Assembly (NCBI RefSeq): GCF_001310975.1
Contig: NZ_BAZY01000003.1
Span: 79,875-143,874 of the forward strand
Source: Thermoanaerobacter thermocopriae JCM 7501
GTDB lineage: Bacteria; Bacillota; Thermoanaerobacteria; Thermoanaerobacterales; Thermoanaerobacteraceae
Direction of reading: 5' to 3'
DNA length: 64,000 nucleotides
In this document: positions 8,112 through 17,732 of the stretch, one piece after another
Position numbering within the stretch: position 1 is the first letter of the stretch
How the letters are laid out: each line of letters opens with the position of its first letter
The notes under the pieces: model-generated
Databases searched by the model: none
Told to the model about the DNA's origin: nothing
The model's input: the letters and a program-made list of their open reading frames with translations, nothing else
Program-made: the position numbers and the translations under genes

Positions 8112-9553
8112 TTATCTTCCTACAATCCCCATTTTGTTTATAAGAGTATCTAATAGTTCATCAATGGCTGTGATCATTCTTGCAGAAGCAGCATAGGATT
8201 TTTGATACTTTAACATGTTTGTCATCTCTTCGTCTAAGGATACACCAGATATTGATTGTCTGTTTAAATCAATTTGTTTTATCATGAATTCCTGATTTTT
8301 TTGCATTAAGTTTGCTTGCTCCGCATCCACTCCAAGATTTGAGATTAAAGACCTTGCAAAGTCGTCAAAAGTAGCACCATCCAGTTCTGAAATGGCTTGG
8401 TCTCTTAATGCGATAAGTTTTAAAGCATTTGTATTATCACCCGGAAGGGTAGCATCACTCGATGCTGCAGCAATTTTTTGAAGTCCATCGTCTGCAAGAA
8501 TATGTGAACTAACTTTAATCAACTGAGCATACTGAACTGTAGAATCATATGGAGTAGTAAAATCAGTGAAAAGTGGAATGCCTGTAGAGCCGTCAAGGCC
8601 ATAACCTGATTTATGTACTTCATTTATCGCTTGTGCCATACTATATGCTAGTTTATTCCATTCATTTATATAATAGGGAACTCCCTTCACTCCGTTGGTG
8701 CCATCTCCATCTCTCATATCAAGTAAGCCTTTTAACACACCACTTGAAGGATTTACAGGCGTCCCTGTTAAATCCCATACTACTTCTCCGGTATTATTAA
8801 GACTCATTGTAAAAGCAGTTGACCCAGCCACTAAAGCTTGTCCCGCTATGTCAATTCTGAAATTTCCATTGGAGTCTTCATATGTAGTAATATTGACAAG
8901 TTTAGAAAGTTGATCAACAAGAAGATTTCTCTGGTCTCTCAAATCATTTGCTGTTTGTCCGGTAAGTTCGAATCTATATATTTCATTATTTAATTTACTT
9001 ATTCTCTCAGCATAAGAATTTATCTCTGCAATTCTACTTTGTATGGTGGAATTTAATTCGTTTAATTTATCATAAAGATGCTGATATACAGTATTAAAAG
9101 TATCAGCAAGAGCAATAGCTCGCTCTCTGACTTCTGCTCTTACTGTCAAACTTTCTGGATTCTTGGATAGCTCTTGAAGAGAATTAAAAAAGTTATTAAG
9201 CACTGTATTTATTCCACTATCCGAAGGTTCGTTAAATATATTTTCAATCGCTGCCAAGACTTGAGCTTTTGTTTCCCATTCACCCAAAAATTTATTTTCC
9301 CTTCTGTATTGATTGTCTAAAAATTGGTCACGAATTTGCCTTATATCCTGTATTTTTACCCCTTCTCCTATCGCCTTTCCCCACTGGTCATACATGCCAA
9401 AAGTAGTGGTGGGGCAATTGAGACCATGTCTACTACTTGACGAGTATACCCAGGTGTATTAGCATTAGCAATATTGTGTCCAGTAACATCCAAAGCCTTT
9501 TGGCTTACAAATAATCCTGTCTTTGCTATTTCTAATCCTTGAAAAGTTGACAT
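8112..9553 (-). CDS. flgK: hook-filament junction protein FlgK (one apparent frame break)
   Basis: The first junction protein (HAP1). The N-terminal part MSTFQGLEIAKTGLFVSQKA with NIANANTPGYTRQ is the flagellar rod/hook signature. The rest runs to a C-terminal coiled coil ending QKSYAASARMITAIDELLDTL, again typical. The two parts are in different frames; one extra base in the G4 run at 9411-9414 (plus strand) joins them through IAPPTTFGMYDQW. Repaired length is about 480 residues. The start at 9553 has GGGGG six bases upstream. The break is probably a sequence error. Confidence 0.92.
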
Positions 9554-9563
9554 TTTCATCCCC

Positions 9564-10039
9564 CTATGCCTTTTTGTCAATTAGGCTGGTGTATTTTTTC
9601 ATATTACCATTATTCCCATAAACACCATCATTACTTTCTAAGGCATTTGATATTGTTTGAATAGAATAATTTACATATTCTAACGCTTGCTCAATTAAAG
9701 CAGCATTTAATTTATTTCTTTCTTCAAGCTCTTTTAAAATATTAGTCAGATTATATTTGATATCTTTTAAATTTTCTGCTTCTTCTGAAGAAACAGATTC
9801 TATGACATCAGTTATTGTCATTTTGCCTTCTATATCAACTTTCTCCAGTATGTCCTCTCTTTGTCCTTCTAATTCCATAAGTTTTTTTACAAGTTGCTTC
9901 TCCATCTGTACTATTTTATCTAATTCTTTTATTTTTCCCGCAATTATAACATCAGTTTTTTTATTGCTAAGTCCAATAAAACTTTATAAATTTCCGTTTC
10001 TCCCCTCAATACCTCTATAAGCTTTTGGCTGTTAGCCAT
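9564..10039 (-). CDS. flgN: FlgN-type chaperone for FlgK/FlgL (one apparent frame break)
   Basis: An all-helical export chaperone for the junction proteins encoded next to it. The visible C-terminal 113 residues are helix- and charge-rich (LEGQREDILEKVDIEG; LKELEERNKLNAALIEQAL). The N terminus is encoded from ATG at 10039 (MANSQKLIEVLRGETEIYKV), with AAGGA upstream, but in another frame. One extra base in the T7 run at 9956-9962 joins them as AIKKTDVIIAGKIKELDKIV. Repaired length is about 158 residues, as in YvyG/FlgN. It overlaps nothing and sits 10 bases before flgK. Confidence 0.85.
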
Positions 10040-10055
10040 TGCCAGCACATCCTTT

Positions 10056-10331
10056 TTAAATTTTTTTATTCAACAATATTCCTTTCAGAATAGCATCAGC
10101 TACATCTTCAGCTTTTACATTGTAAGTCCCAGCATTTAGCATTGCCTTTATGTTTTCAATCTTTTGATTCTTTATTTTTTCAAACTCATTTGAGCTTTGT
10201 GCAAGTTTAATTGCCTCTTCTGATATCTCAATTTTATCCTTCATCTGCGTTTTTTTATTACTAACTTTTTCAACAGAATCTACTCTATAAATTGACATTA
10301 CTTTTTCAATGTTATTGTTATAAATTTTCAT
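10056..10331 (-). CDS. flgM: anti-sigma-28 factor FlgM
   Basis: A protein of about 91 residues that binds and inhibits the flagellar sigma factor until it is exported through the finished hook. The C-terminal half (KIEISEEAIKLAQSSNEFEK, then IKAMLNAGTYNVKAEDVADAILKG) matches FlgM, with VRAAI-like helices and the conserved NVxAEDVADAIL end. I choose ATG 10331, eight bases after a GGGGG ribosome site, over an in-frame GTG three codons earlier. A sigma-28 promoter lies at 10357-10383, giving feedback control. Confidence 0.92.
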   Translation of the reverse strand: MKIYNNNIEKVMSIYRVDSVEKVSNKKTQMKDKIEISEEAIKLAQSSNEFEKIKNQKIENIKAMLNAGTYNVKAEDVADAILKGILLNKKI

Positions 10332-10356
10332 TTTTAACACCCCCGTACTACTAGTA

Positions 10357-10383
10357 ATATCGACTTAATAATTTAAAAGTTTA
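10357..10383 (-). promoter_or_regulatory. sigma-28 promoter of flgM and downstream flagellar genes
   Basis: TAAA (10383-10380), a 15-base spacer and GTCGATAT (10364-10357) match TAAA-N15-GCCGATAT with one substitution. The position matches the sigma-D promoter in front of B. subtilis flgM. Confidence 0.78.
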
Positions 10384-10387
10384 ATAT

Positions 10388-10804
10388 TCATTTTTTGTTT
10401 TTATGATTTTCATAAAGGTACAGCCTTTCTCCTCTCTGTTTTTCTTCTTCTTTATTTTCGGATTGCATTGAATAACCTTTCATTAATTCCTTCGCTAATT
10501 TGGTCTTGCATTCGTCACAAAACCTACCTGTAAGTATTGGTTTACCGCACTTTTCACACTTAAGACCTATGTTTACATTATTAGAAGTTAGAATTAACCT
10601 GCCTTCTTTTAAAAAGTCCATTATTTTCTTGGGAGAAACCTGTGTGTTTTGAGATATTTCCAGCATGGTAGCAGAGGGATGTGTATCTAAATAATCCCTC
10701 ACTTTCATAAAATCTTCTTCATCCTGTCTATAGCACACTGGACATAGGTCAATTCCTGTATACGTGTAAAGCCTTCCGCACCGTTTACAATTTCTTATTT
10801 CCAT
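10388..10804 (-). CDS. yvyF: YvyF-like flagellar-operon zinc-ribbon protein
   Basis: A 138-residue protein of the flagellar operon family TIGR03826/YvyF. It has an N-terminal zinc ribbon (CKRCGRLYTY...CPVC), a winged-helix-like middle (ATMLEISQNTQVSPKKIMDF) and a second CEKCGKPILTGRFCDEC ribbon. The tail is charged. Two ribbons around a helix-turn-helix suggest a nucleic-acid-binding or regulatory role, not proven. It lies between comFC and flgM as in Bacillus. Confidence 0.85.
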   Translation of the reverse strand: MEIRNCKRCGRLYTYTGIDLCPVCYRQDEEDFMKVRDYLDTHPSATMLEISQNTQVSPKKIMDFLKEGRLILTSNNVNIGLKCEKCGKPILTGRFCDECKTKLAKELMKGYSMQSENKEEEKQRGERLYLYENHKNKK

Positions 10805-10842
10805 TTCCTTTCATCCCCCTTTTTAATACTTCAAACACCCCA

Positions 10843-11532
10843 TCATATATTTTTACCCGTTGCTATGGTAGCCACATATACATCTTTTGCCCCATTTTCT
10901 TTTAAGACTTTGGCACACTCATCCAAAGTTGCACCCGTTGTCAATACATCATCTACTAGTAACACATTTCTCCCAATGATTGTATCTTTGTAAGTTACTT
11001 TAAAAGCTCCCTTTACGTTTTCCATCCTTTCCTCTTTGTGCAAAGCTGTCTGAGTTGTTGTATTTCGCACTCTTCTTAAAGCCTTAGACATAAAAATATT
11101 CAACCGATAAGAAAGTTCTCTTGCCAAAAGTTCTGACTGATTATAACCTCTTTCATCAAGTCTAACTTTGTGAAGAGGGACAGGTACTATAACATCTATA
11201 GGCCAGTTCATTTTTTTAACTGCATCAGCCATATAGTCTGCAAAAAAAGATGCTAATTCTCTCTTTTTGAAATATTTAAACTGCCCTATTAAGTCTTTTA
11301 CAACACCATCGTATTCAAAAGGACTTATATTTTGTTTAAATTCATGTCCATGTTCTAAACAATCAAGGCATGTTCCTTCATAGTCTATTGGCTTACCACA
11401 TATATTACACCTATCGTCCTCAATAAATTTTAATGCGGTTTTGCATTTGTCACATAAATACCCCGTTTTTATAGCAGCTTTACAAATAATACAGGTTGTT
11501 TTTGGTGGAAATAAAAGGTCTAAAAAAATCAT
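10843..11532 (-). CDS. comFC: ComFC-like phosphoribosyltransferase-fold protein
   Basis: A 229-residue ComF protein implicated in natural transformation (single-stranded DNA handling). The N-terminal zinc module holds CIICKAAIKTGYLCDKC and CNICGKPIDYEGTCLDC. The C-terminal domain has the PRPP-binding loop VLLVDDVLTTGAT and VIVPVPLHKVRLDERGYNQ. Length is normal. Synteny with yvyF and flgM matches the B. subtilis comF-flgM region, although comFA and comFB are absent and recD2 is upstream instead. Confidence 0.93.
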   Translation of the reverse strand: MIFLDLLFPPKTTCIICKAAIKTGYLCDKCKTALKFIEDDRCNICGKPIDYEGTCLDCLEHGHEFKQNISPFEYDGVVKDLIGQFKYFKKRELASFFADYMADAVKKMNWPIDVIVPVPLHKVRLDERGYNQSELLARELSYRLNIFMSKALRRVRNTTTQTALHKEERMENVKGAFKVTYKDTIIGRNVLLVDDVLTTGATLDECAKVLKENGAKDVYVATIATGKNI

Positions 11533-11630
11533 CTTTATTGCCCCTTACCGCAATTGCTTTTCTTTTATTTTTTATATCGACATTATTGAATTAAAATTAA
11601 TTAAAAAATTATCATTTTACAGTAAATTTT

Positions 11631-13838
11631 CTAGTTTACATACAAAAGCGTTTTTTTAAGTCTTGAAAGAAGCCCTGAATATCTTTTTGAAATTCTATTG
11701 TTATCAATCATAAATTTCAAATATTTCTCTTGCCCTACCAAAATAACCAATTTCCTTGCCCTTGTAACAGCAGTATACAAAAGATTTCTTGTAAGTAGCA
11801 TAGGGGGGCCATAAGTAATTGGTATTATGACAACAGGAAATTCACTGCCTTGGCTTTTGTGGACTGTTATGGCATAAGACAAATTTAGTTCGTCCAAATC
11901 AGAAAAGTCATAAGTAACAAATTTTTCGTCATCAAAATACACAGTCAATTCCTGTAATTCTTCGTCTATTGATTGAATTATTCCTATATCTCCGTTAAAC
12001 ACTCCTTCCCCTTCTTCATCGCCTTTTTTCCATTTTATCTTGTAGTTATTTTTTATCTGCATCACTTTATCCCCCACCCTGAAGACAAATTCCTTCATTG
12101 TTTTTTCTGGTTTAGTTTTGTCGTGGGGATTTAATGCTTTTTGCAGTTCTAAATTTAAATTATGAACACCAATTATCCCTTTTCTCATAGGAGTGAGTAC
12201 TTGAATATCATTAATAGGATGAAACCCATAAGCTTTAGGAAGTCGGTTTATGACAAGCTCCAATATAGTCTTTAATATATCCTCTTGTGTGTTGGCATTT
12301 ATAAAAAAGAAATCGCTATTTTTATCGTTATAGGTTGGATATTCTCCATTATTTATCTTGTGAGCATTTACTACTATCAAACTTTGCTTTTGCTGTCTAA
12401 AAATTTCTTTTAAACGTATCACTTTTACTATTCCACTGTCTATTATATCTCTTAGGACATTTCCGGCTCCAACAGATGGAAGCTGATCAGCATCCCCTAC
12501 TAAAATTAGTTTTGCCCCTATAGGCAAGGCTTTTAATAAAGCATTCATAAGCAATATATCTACCATTGAAGCTTCGTCAATTATTATAACATCGTATTTT
12601 AATGGGTCTTTTTCATTTTTGTTAAAGCCCTTCCCTTCTTCTTCCGAATAAGTATATTCTAAAAGCCTATGAATGGTTTTTGCCTCTTTCCCAGTAGCTT
12701 CAGTTATCCTTTTTGCGGCTCTTCCTGTAGGGGCTGCAAGAGCCACTTTTTTACCAGCTTTTTCAAAAATACGGATTATACAATTTATTATCGTAGTCTT
12801 TCCTGTGCCTGGACCTCCCGTTATGACAACAACAGAATTTTTAACAGCTTCTTCTACAGCCAATTTTTGATTTTCTGCTAACAAAATACCTGTTTCTTTT
12901 TCAAAATTTCTAATTTCTTTTTGGACATCTAAACCTAAGTCTTCATTTTCCATTAGTGTCATGTTAAACAATCTCTCTGTTGTGTGTAATTCAGCCATAT
13001 AATAAGGTATATAGTAGATTCCTACAGTATTATCTTCAAAAGTTTCAATATGTATTTTTTCATTTTGTACTAAAAGCACAAAAGAATCTTCTACTTCTTC
13101 TTCGCTTACTTCTAACAAACTTGCTGCTTCTTTTTTTAACAATTCTTTCGGCACATAGGTGTGACCATTTGCCGCATACTGCATCAAAACATATCGAGTA
13201 CCAGAAGATATGCGATATAGAGAATGAGGGTCAACTCCTAGGTTTTCCGCTATTTTGTCTGCTGTTTTAAATCCTATTCCAAATATATCATCAGCTAATC
13301 TGTAAGGGTTTTGTTTAATAATTTCAATCGCGTTGTTTCCGTATTCTTTATAAATCTTTATAGCCATTGCAGTAGAAATACCGTACCCCTGCAAAAACAC
13401 CATCACTTCTTTTACGCCTTTTTGCATTTCATAAGCTTCACAAATTCTTTTTATCTTCTCATCGCTTAGACCTTTTATTTCTTTTAATCTTTCTGGTGCA
13501 GTTTCAATTATATTTAAAGAATCAACGCCAAACTTTTTTACAATTTTTCTTGCTGTAACAGGACCTATTCCAGGAATTAAGCCAGAAGCTAAAAACTTTT
13601 CTATTCCTTCTAAAGTGGTGGGAGCCAAGGTTTGATAATTTAAAACCTTAATTTGCTCTCCGTAATCAGGATGTTCTACCCATTCTCCCTCAATTTTAAT
13701 TCTTTCCCCAATGTTTACAAAAGGCATATAACCTACAGCAGTAACTGCTAAGCCTTGGGTACTTAATTCTAAAACTGTATAACCATTTTGTTCATTTCTA
13801 AAAATTATTTCTTCAACTACGCCCTCTATGTCAACCAT
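11631..13838 (-). CDS. recD2: RecD2-type (YrrC) ATP-dependent 5'-3' DNA helicase
   Basis: An SF1B helicase acting in repair and replication-fork maintenance, independent of RecBC. The N-terminal extension (VEGVVEEIIFRNEQNGYTVL) carries OB-like and helix-hairpin-helix repeats (IPGIGPVTARKIVKKFG; IFGIGFKTADKIAENLG), then Walker A GGPGTGKTTI at about 345, DEASMVD, and a C-terminal AITVHKSQGSEFPVVIIP. Length, about 735 residues, is typical. ATG 13838 has GGTGG seven bases upstream and is preferred over the in-frame TTG at 13844. It is the first gene before comFC. Confidence 0.95.
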   Translation of the reverse strand: MVDIEGVVEEIIFRNEQNGYTVLELSTQGLAVTAVGYMPFVNIGERIKIEGEWVEHPDYGEQIKVLNYQTLAPTTLEGIEKFLASGLIPGIGPVTARKIVKKFGVDSLNIIETAPERLKEIKGLSDEKIKRICEAYEMQKGVKEVMVFLQGYGISTAMAIKIYKEYGNNAIEIIKQNPYRLADDIFGIGFKTADKIAENLGVDPHSLYRISSGTRYVLMQYAANGHTYVPKELLKKEAASLLEVSEEEVEDSFVLLVQNEKIHIETFEDNTVGIYYIPYYMAELHTTERLFNMTLMENEDLGLDVQKEIRNFEKETGILLAENQKLAVEEAVKNSVVVITGGPGTGKTTIINCIIRIFEKAGKKVALAAPTGRAAKRITEATGKEAKTIHRLLEYTYSEEEGKGFNKNEKDPLKYDVIIIDEASMVDILLMNALLKALPIGAKLILVGDADQLPSVGAGNVLRDIIDSGIVKVIRLKEIFRQQKQSLIVVNAHKINNGEYPTYNDKNSDFFFINANTQEDILKTILELVINRLPKAYGFHPINDIQVLTPMRKGIIGVHNLNLELQKALNPHDKTKPEKTMKEFVFRVGDKVMQIKNNYKIKWKKGDEEGEGVFNGDIGIIQSIDEELQELTVYFDDEKFVTYDFSDLDELNLSYAITVHKSQGSEFPVVIIPITYGPPMLLTRNLLYTAVTRARKLVILVGQEKYLKFMIDNNRISKRYSGLLSRLKKTLLYVN

Positions 13839-14013
13839 AATCAATCCACCTGTTTTAATTCTTCTCTTTTATTTAATTTTACCTTATATTTAAAGCAAAT
13901 TAAAGTTAATTTATTTCTTTTTCTTAATTTTTGTAGTATAATTAAAGTAGCGAAGCGTTTCCAAAACATATATTATATGTCATAAAAAGCATAAAAAGAT
14001 ATATAAAAACGAT

Positions 14014-14035
14014 AAGCCCGGATTTATCCGGGCTT
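14014..14035 (-). terminator. terminator after metK
   Basis: AAGCCCGGAT/ATCCGGGCTT ten-base-pair stem with a two-base centre starts a few bases after the metK stop; a T-rich stretch follows on the minus strand. Confidence 0.85.
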
Positions 14036-14041
14036 TCAAAT

Positions 14042-15229
14042 TTATATTCCTGCTAATTTTTTTAATATATCTACTTTGTCTGTTTTCTCCCATGGGAGGT
14101 CCAAATCGTGTCTTCCAAAGTGGCCATAAGCTGCAACTTGTCTATAAATAGGTCTTCTCAAATCTAAATCCCTAATTATAGCTGCAGGTCTTAAGTCGAA
14201 AACTTGTTTTACAATTTCCGAAATCTTTTCATCTGGTATTTTTCCTGTGCCAAAAGTGTCTACACCTATTTCCAGAGGTGTAGCAACACCTATCGCATAA
14301 GCCAATTGCACTTCACATTTCTTAGCAAGTCCTGCTGCCACAATATTTTTTGCCACATATCTAGCAGCATAGCTTGCAGATCTATCAACTTTTGTCGGGT
14401 CTTTACCTGAAAAAGCTCCGCCCCCGTGCCTTGCATATCCACCATATGTGTCTACAATAATTTTTCTCCCTGTAAGTCCGCTGTCACCTTGAGGTCCACC
14501 AATTACAAATCTTCCGGTTGGATTTACAAAAATTTTTGTTTTGTCGTCCAACATATTTTCGGGAATAATTACCTTTATCACATGCTCAATAATATCTCTT
14601 TCAATAGTCTTATAATCAATATCTGGTGCATGTTGAGCTGAGACAACAACAGAATCTACTCTGACGGGTCTGTCATCTTCATATTCTACCGTTACTTGAG
14701 TCTTTCCGTCTGGCCTTAAATAACTTAATGTTCCATTTTTTCTAACTTCGGCAAGTCTTCTCGCAAGCTTGTGAGCCAGCATTATAGGCATAGGCATAAG
14801 TTCTTCTGTTTCATCACAAGCAAAGCCAAACATTAAGCCTTGATCTCCAGCTCCAATAGCTTCAATTTCTGAATTTGAAAGTTCTCCTCTTTTAGCCTCT
14901 AAGGCCTTGTCCACACCAAGGGCAATATCCGGAGATTGCTCATCAATAGAAGTGATAACTGCACAAGTATCAGCATCAAAGCCGTATTTTGCTCTTGTGT
15001 AACCAATATCTTCTATTACCTTTCTTACTACTTTTGGTATATCTACATAACATTCTGTGGTAATCTCACCCATTACTAAAACTAAGCCAGTAGTTACAGC
15101 AGTTTCACAAGCAACTCTGGCATACGGATCTTTTTTCAAAATTTCGTCTAATATTGCGTCCGAAATCTGGTCACAAATTTTATCAGGATGCCCCTCAGTA
15201 ACCGATTCAGATGTAAACAGTTTACGCAT
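14042..15229 (-). CDS. metK: S-adenosylmethionine synthetase
   Basis: Methionine adenosyltransferase, 395 residues, making SAM from methionine and ATP as a homotetramer in the cytosol. Visible signatures are [20 protein letters not shown] at the N terminus, [12 protein letters not shown], and [17 protein letters not shown]. The gene is alone between its S-box leader and a terminator. Expression should fall when SAM is abundant, by premature termination in the leader. Confidence 0.98.
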   Translation of the reverse strand: MRKLFTSESVTEGHPDKICDQISDAILDEILKKDPYARVACETAVTTGLVLVMGEITTECYVDIPKVVRKVIEDIGYTRAKYGFDADTCAVITSIDEQSPDIALGVDKALEAKRGELSNSEIEAIGAGDQGLMFGFACDETEELMPMPIMLAHKLARRLAEVRKNGTLSYLRPDGKTQVTVEYEDDRPVRVDSVVVSAQHAPDIDYKTIERDIIEHVIKVIIPENMLDDKTKIFVNPTGRFVIGGPQGDSGLTGRKIIVDTYGGYARHGGGAFSGKDPTKVDRSASYAARYVAKNIVAAGLAKKCEVQLAYAIGVATPLEIGVDTFGTGKIPDEKISEIVKQVFDLRPAAIIRDLDLRRPIYRQVAAYGHFGRHDLDLPWEKTDKVDILKKLAGI

Positions 15230-15261
15230 TTTATCTCTTTATTCCTCCTTAAAAGCAAAAT

Positions 15262-15396
15262 AAAACCCCTTCCAAAAGAAGAGGCAAAACCCTCATCTTT
15301 CAGAAGCATGCTTCTGAGAGAATTAGCACCTTGTCCTATAGGACAGGTTGCTGGGTTTCATCGGGCTCTTTCCCTCCACCTCTCTTGATAAGAGCG
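15262..15396 (-). ncRNA. SAM riboswitch (S-box) with terminator, leader of metK
   Basis: The minus strand holds the S-box core: CTTATCAAGAGAGGTGGAGG (from about 15394), then GCCCGATGAAACCCAGCAACC, AAGGTGCTAATTC and the closing GATGAG near 15292-15297, which pairs with CTTATC. It is followed by a terminator, CCTCTTC/GGAAGGGG (15266-15284), and a T-rich run. SAM binding would stabilise the aptamer and allow termination before metK. Confidence 0.95.
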
Positions 15397-15419
15397 TGTT
15401 ATTAAATTTTCTGATGTCT

Positions 15420-15448
15420 ACTATAACACACTTTATCTATTATGTCAA
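15420..15448 (-). promoter_or_regulatory. sigma-A promoter of metK
   Basis: TTGACA (15448-15443), 17-base spacer and TATAGT (15425-15420), about 25 bases before the S-box. Confidence 0.85.
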
Positions 15449-15527
15449 ATATTTTTGTAATAAAGGTGTCAAAAATCTATAGCATGTTAGGTTAGTTTTT
15501 CTCAGAAATAAAATTCTTGACAATATT

Positions 15528-16133
15528 TTATTCAAGCTCACTCACTATCCTTAATACTTCATCTGCCTGCATTGCAGCAACCGCTATGACCTTGGGTGCA
15601 AAAGGTTTTTTTTCATTAATTGATGTCACAAAATCGCCTATAATTGCAAAGCCCTTGCCACGCTTTATTTTAATATTTTCGCAGTCGCCAAACCCCGCAA
15701 CCCCTGAGGCTAAAACCACTTTCTTACTATGCTCATGTGCTTTTCGAAAAATCAGTGTTTTTGTAAGCTCATTGTCAACAGCTTCAACAATTATATCATG
15801 TTGTAAGATTAGCTCATCTAGGTTCGATTCATCAATTTTTACGTTTTTAGCTTTTACATTCACAGATGGGTTTATTTTAGAAAGAATATCTTTAAGTGCT
15901 GACACCTTTTCTTCTCCCACTTGATAGAAAAAGTAGTTTTGCCTGTTGAGGTTTAAAATGTCTACCTTGTCAAAATCAACTATTGTGAGGTTTTTAATAC
16001 CGCTTCTTACAAGCATTACTGCAATATTTGAACCAAGCCCGCCACAACCAATGATAAGAATTTTCACTTTTGAAAGTTTTTCAAGCATTTTTTCATCAAA
16101 ATAGTTTTTAAGCATCATGTCAAATAAGTTCAT
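15528..16133 (-). CDS. ThiF/TtuC-like ATP-dependent sulfur-carrier activating enzyme
   Basis: A 201-residue E1-like adenylating enzyme of the short ThiF type. It has the nucleotide-binding GCGGLGSNIAVMLVRSGI near residue 30 and VDFDKVDILNLNRQNYF. The C-terminal zinc-binding cysteines of MoeB/ThiF are absent, as in the short family. It would activate the C-terminal Gly-Gly of the ThiS-like protein encoded at 17,278. No thiamine or molybdopterin genes are nearby; a TtuA-like tRNA thiolase gene lies between the two. I infer a tRNA 2-thiolation role (TtuC-like). ThiF in thiamine synthesis is the alternative. Confidence 0.75.
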   Translation of the reverse strand: MNLFDMMLKNYFDEKMLEKLSKVKILIIGCGGLGSNIAVMLVRSGIKNLTIVDFDKVDILNLNRQNYFFYQVGEEKVSALKDILSKINPSVNVKAKNVKIDESNLDELILQHDIIVEAVDNELTKTLIFRKAHEHSKKVVLASGVAGFGDCENIKIKRGKGFAIIGDFVTSINEKKPFAPKVIAVAAMQADEVLRIVSELE

Positions 16134-16297
16134 GCATTTTCACACCCCTTACCCAGTTTGTAACTTCAACTATGAGTCCTTAAAATCTAATCGAACTTTG
16201 GCAGACTTTAATCAAAAATCAATTCTGCCAACTTTCAGTGTGAAATTCTAAAAATTGTAAAAAATCTGTGGTATCTTTCTTTGGGCGCTTGCATGGG

Positions 16298-16342
16298 AAA
16301 AGGGCTGGACTTTTCGGATTTTTAAAGCTACCAGCCCTTTTT
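16298..16342 (-). terminator. hairpin between the ttuA-like and thiF-like genes
   Basis: AAAAGGGCTGG/CCAGCCCTTTT stem with a 22-base loop, T-rich on both sides, just after the TtuA-like stop codon. It could terminate or attenuate transcription into the ThiF-like gene, 220 bases downstream. The rest of 16,134-16,297 shows no further clear feature. Confidence 0.65.
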
Positions 16343-16355
16343 GATTCTAAGTCTA

Positions 16356-17258
16356 CTATTGCTGGTTACAAATTCTCACAAATCTACAAAATGAGCACTC
16401 CTCAGTTGTTGTGACCTGACCGCAATTTTTACATTCTTTTAGCTCAAGCCTTTCTCTAACGTCCTGAAAATGCTTTTTGCCCTTTTCAAGGAAGCCACTT
16501 AAAAACCTTTGCTTTGTGCCAGGGCTTTCCTCTTCAAGTTTGTTTAGCACTTCTTTATAGAGAATTGAACGTGCCCCAACAGAATGAGGACACTCTTCAT
16601 GCAAAAATTCAATCTTATTCAAAAGCACATAGTACATGTTTTCTCTCTCTGTTAAAGTATAAAGTGGCTTTACTTTCTTTATAAGTTTTGGATGAGTTTG
16701 AGGTAGTACTGGCCCTTGTCTTGCAAGGTACCCTTCTTCCCAGTTCAAGACATTGCCAAAAAGTGTTGCCGCCTCGTCGTCCAAATTGTGACCTGTTGCA
16801 ACAGCTGAAAAACCTCCGTCATATGCCACTTTGTTGAACAAATATCTTTTAATTGACCCGCATACAGAGCAAGGGCTCCGTCTCAAAGTCTTTGAAAGCT
16901 TATATATATCAAGCCCAAACTCTTTTTTGATGTTTTTTACAATAAGTGGAAGGTTATTCTCCTTTGCAAATTTCTCAACAACCTCTTGCGACCTGTTTGA
17001 ATATTCTCCAATTCCAAGATTTATATACATCGCAACCACATTGTAGCCTTCCTTAACTAAAATATCCCAAAGAGCCATGCTGTCTTTACCACCAGAGACT
17101 ACTACTAAAACCTTTTCGCCTTTTTCAAACATCCTATTTTTTCGGATGTTTTTTAAAACTTGATTCTTGTAATAATGTAAAAAGCAATCAGCACAAAAAG
17201 CTGCATTATGTCTCCTTAGAACAATAACAGCCTTTTTTTTGCATCTTACACACTTCAA
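16356..17258 (-). CDS. ttuA: TtuA/TtcA-family tRNA 2-thiolation enzyme
   Basis: A 300-residue PP-loop ATPase that adenylates and thiolates tRNA uridine. Zinc pairs are seen at the N terminus (Cys3, 6, 22, 25) and C terminus (Cys276, 279, 288, 291). The PP-loop is SGGKDS at 55-60. Three internal cysteines (130 and 133 in CSVC; 223 in CPHS) fit the iron-sulfur cluster site of TtuA. These match the thermophile 2-thioribothymidine-54 enzyme rather than TtcA alone. The neighbouring ThiS-like and ThiF-like genes supply the carrier and its activator, as TtuB and TtuC do in Thermus. The family call is firm; position 54 as target is inferred. Confidence 0.87.
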   Translation of the reverse strand: MKCVRCKKKAVIVLRRHNAAFCADCFLHYYKNQVLKNIRKNRMFEKGEKVLVVVSGGKDSMALWDILVKEGYNVVAMYINLGIGEYSNRSQEVVEKFAKENNLPLIVKNIKKEFGLDIYKLSKTLRRSPCSVCGSIKRYLFNKVAYDGGFSAVATGHNLDDEAATLFGNVLNWEEGYLARQGPVLPQTHPKLIKKVKPLYTLTERENMYYVLLNKIEFLHEECPHSVGARSILYKEVLNKLEEESPGTKQRFLSGFLEKGKKHFQDVRERLELKECKNCGQVTTTEECSFCRFVRICNQQ

Positions 17259-17277
17259 TTATCAAATCCCCTTTCTA

Positions 17278-17472
17278 TTAACCACCAGAGATCACTGATA
17301 TTACTTCCACTGTATCCTCATCTTGAAGAATTTCATCTGGAGTAACAATCTCTCCATTTTTGACAAAAACATGTGACTCTAAGCTTATATTCAACTCTTT
17401 TGCAAGCTTTTCTACACTTTTTGCCCCTTTTATGGTAACTTGATTGTTTTTCCCAACAAATATTATTGTCAT
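17278..17472 (-). CDS. ThiS/MoaD-like sulfur carrier (TtuB-like)
   Basis: A small beta-grasp protein of 64 residues ending in ISVISGG; the terminal Gly-Gly is the site of thiocarboxylate formation. It opens the operon with the TtuA-like and ThiF-like genes, so it is probably the sulfur donor for tRNA thiolation rather than for thiamine or molybdopterin, whose genes are not here. I choose ATG 17472, eight bases after GGGGG, over the TTG two codons upstream. Confidence 0.82.
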   Translation of the reverse strand: MTIIFVGKNNQVTIKGAKSVEKLAKELNISLESHVFVKNGEIVTPDEILQDEDTVEVISVISGG

Positions 17473-17533
17473 TTTCAAAACCCCCTATAAAAAACTAATA
17501 CTAAAAAGCAAATTAAAGTAAATTACAGTATTA

Positions 17534-17562
17534 TTTATAACATACTTCGATTATGCCATCAA
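17534..17562 (-). promoter_or_regulatory. sigma-A promoter of the ttu-like operon
   Basis: TTGATG (17562-17557), 17-base spacer, TATAAA (17539-17534), about 60 bases before the ThiS-like start. Confidence 0.6.
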
Positions 17563-17702
17563 GATTTTTTAAAATAATGAGGGCTGCTGCATTTCTCTCT
17601 AGTGAAAATGAAGCAGAACCTTGAAGTTTCCATCTAAAAATATAGGTTAAAACTTGGTGTTGACTTTTATTTTCCTTGGTCTTATTATAAATTAGCATCT
17701 AA

Positions 17703-17732
17703 AAAAAGAGCATGCAAAAAGCACGCTCTTTT
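17703..17732 (-). terminator. terminator after rubrerythrin
   Basis: AAAAGAGC-ATGC/GCAC-GCTCTTTT stem with an A-rich loop; on the minus strand a run of T follows. It overlaps the last codon of the rubrerythrin gene. Confidence 0.8.

Noticed and set aside
15528..17472. Thiamine or molybdopterin biosynthesis operon
   Set aside because: ThiF- and ThiS-like genes are present, but thiG, thiH, thiE, moaA or moaE are not nearby and the third gene is a TtuA-type tRNA enzyme.
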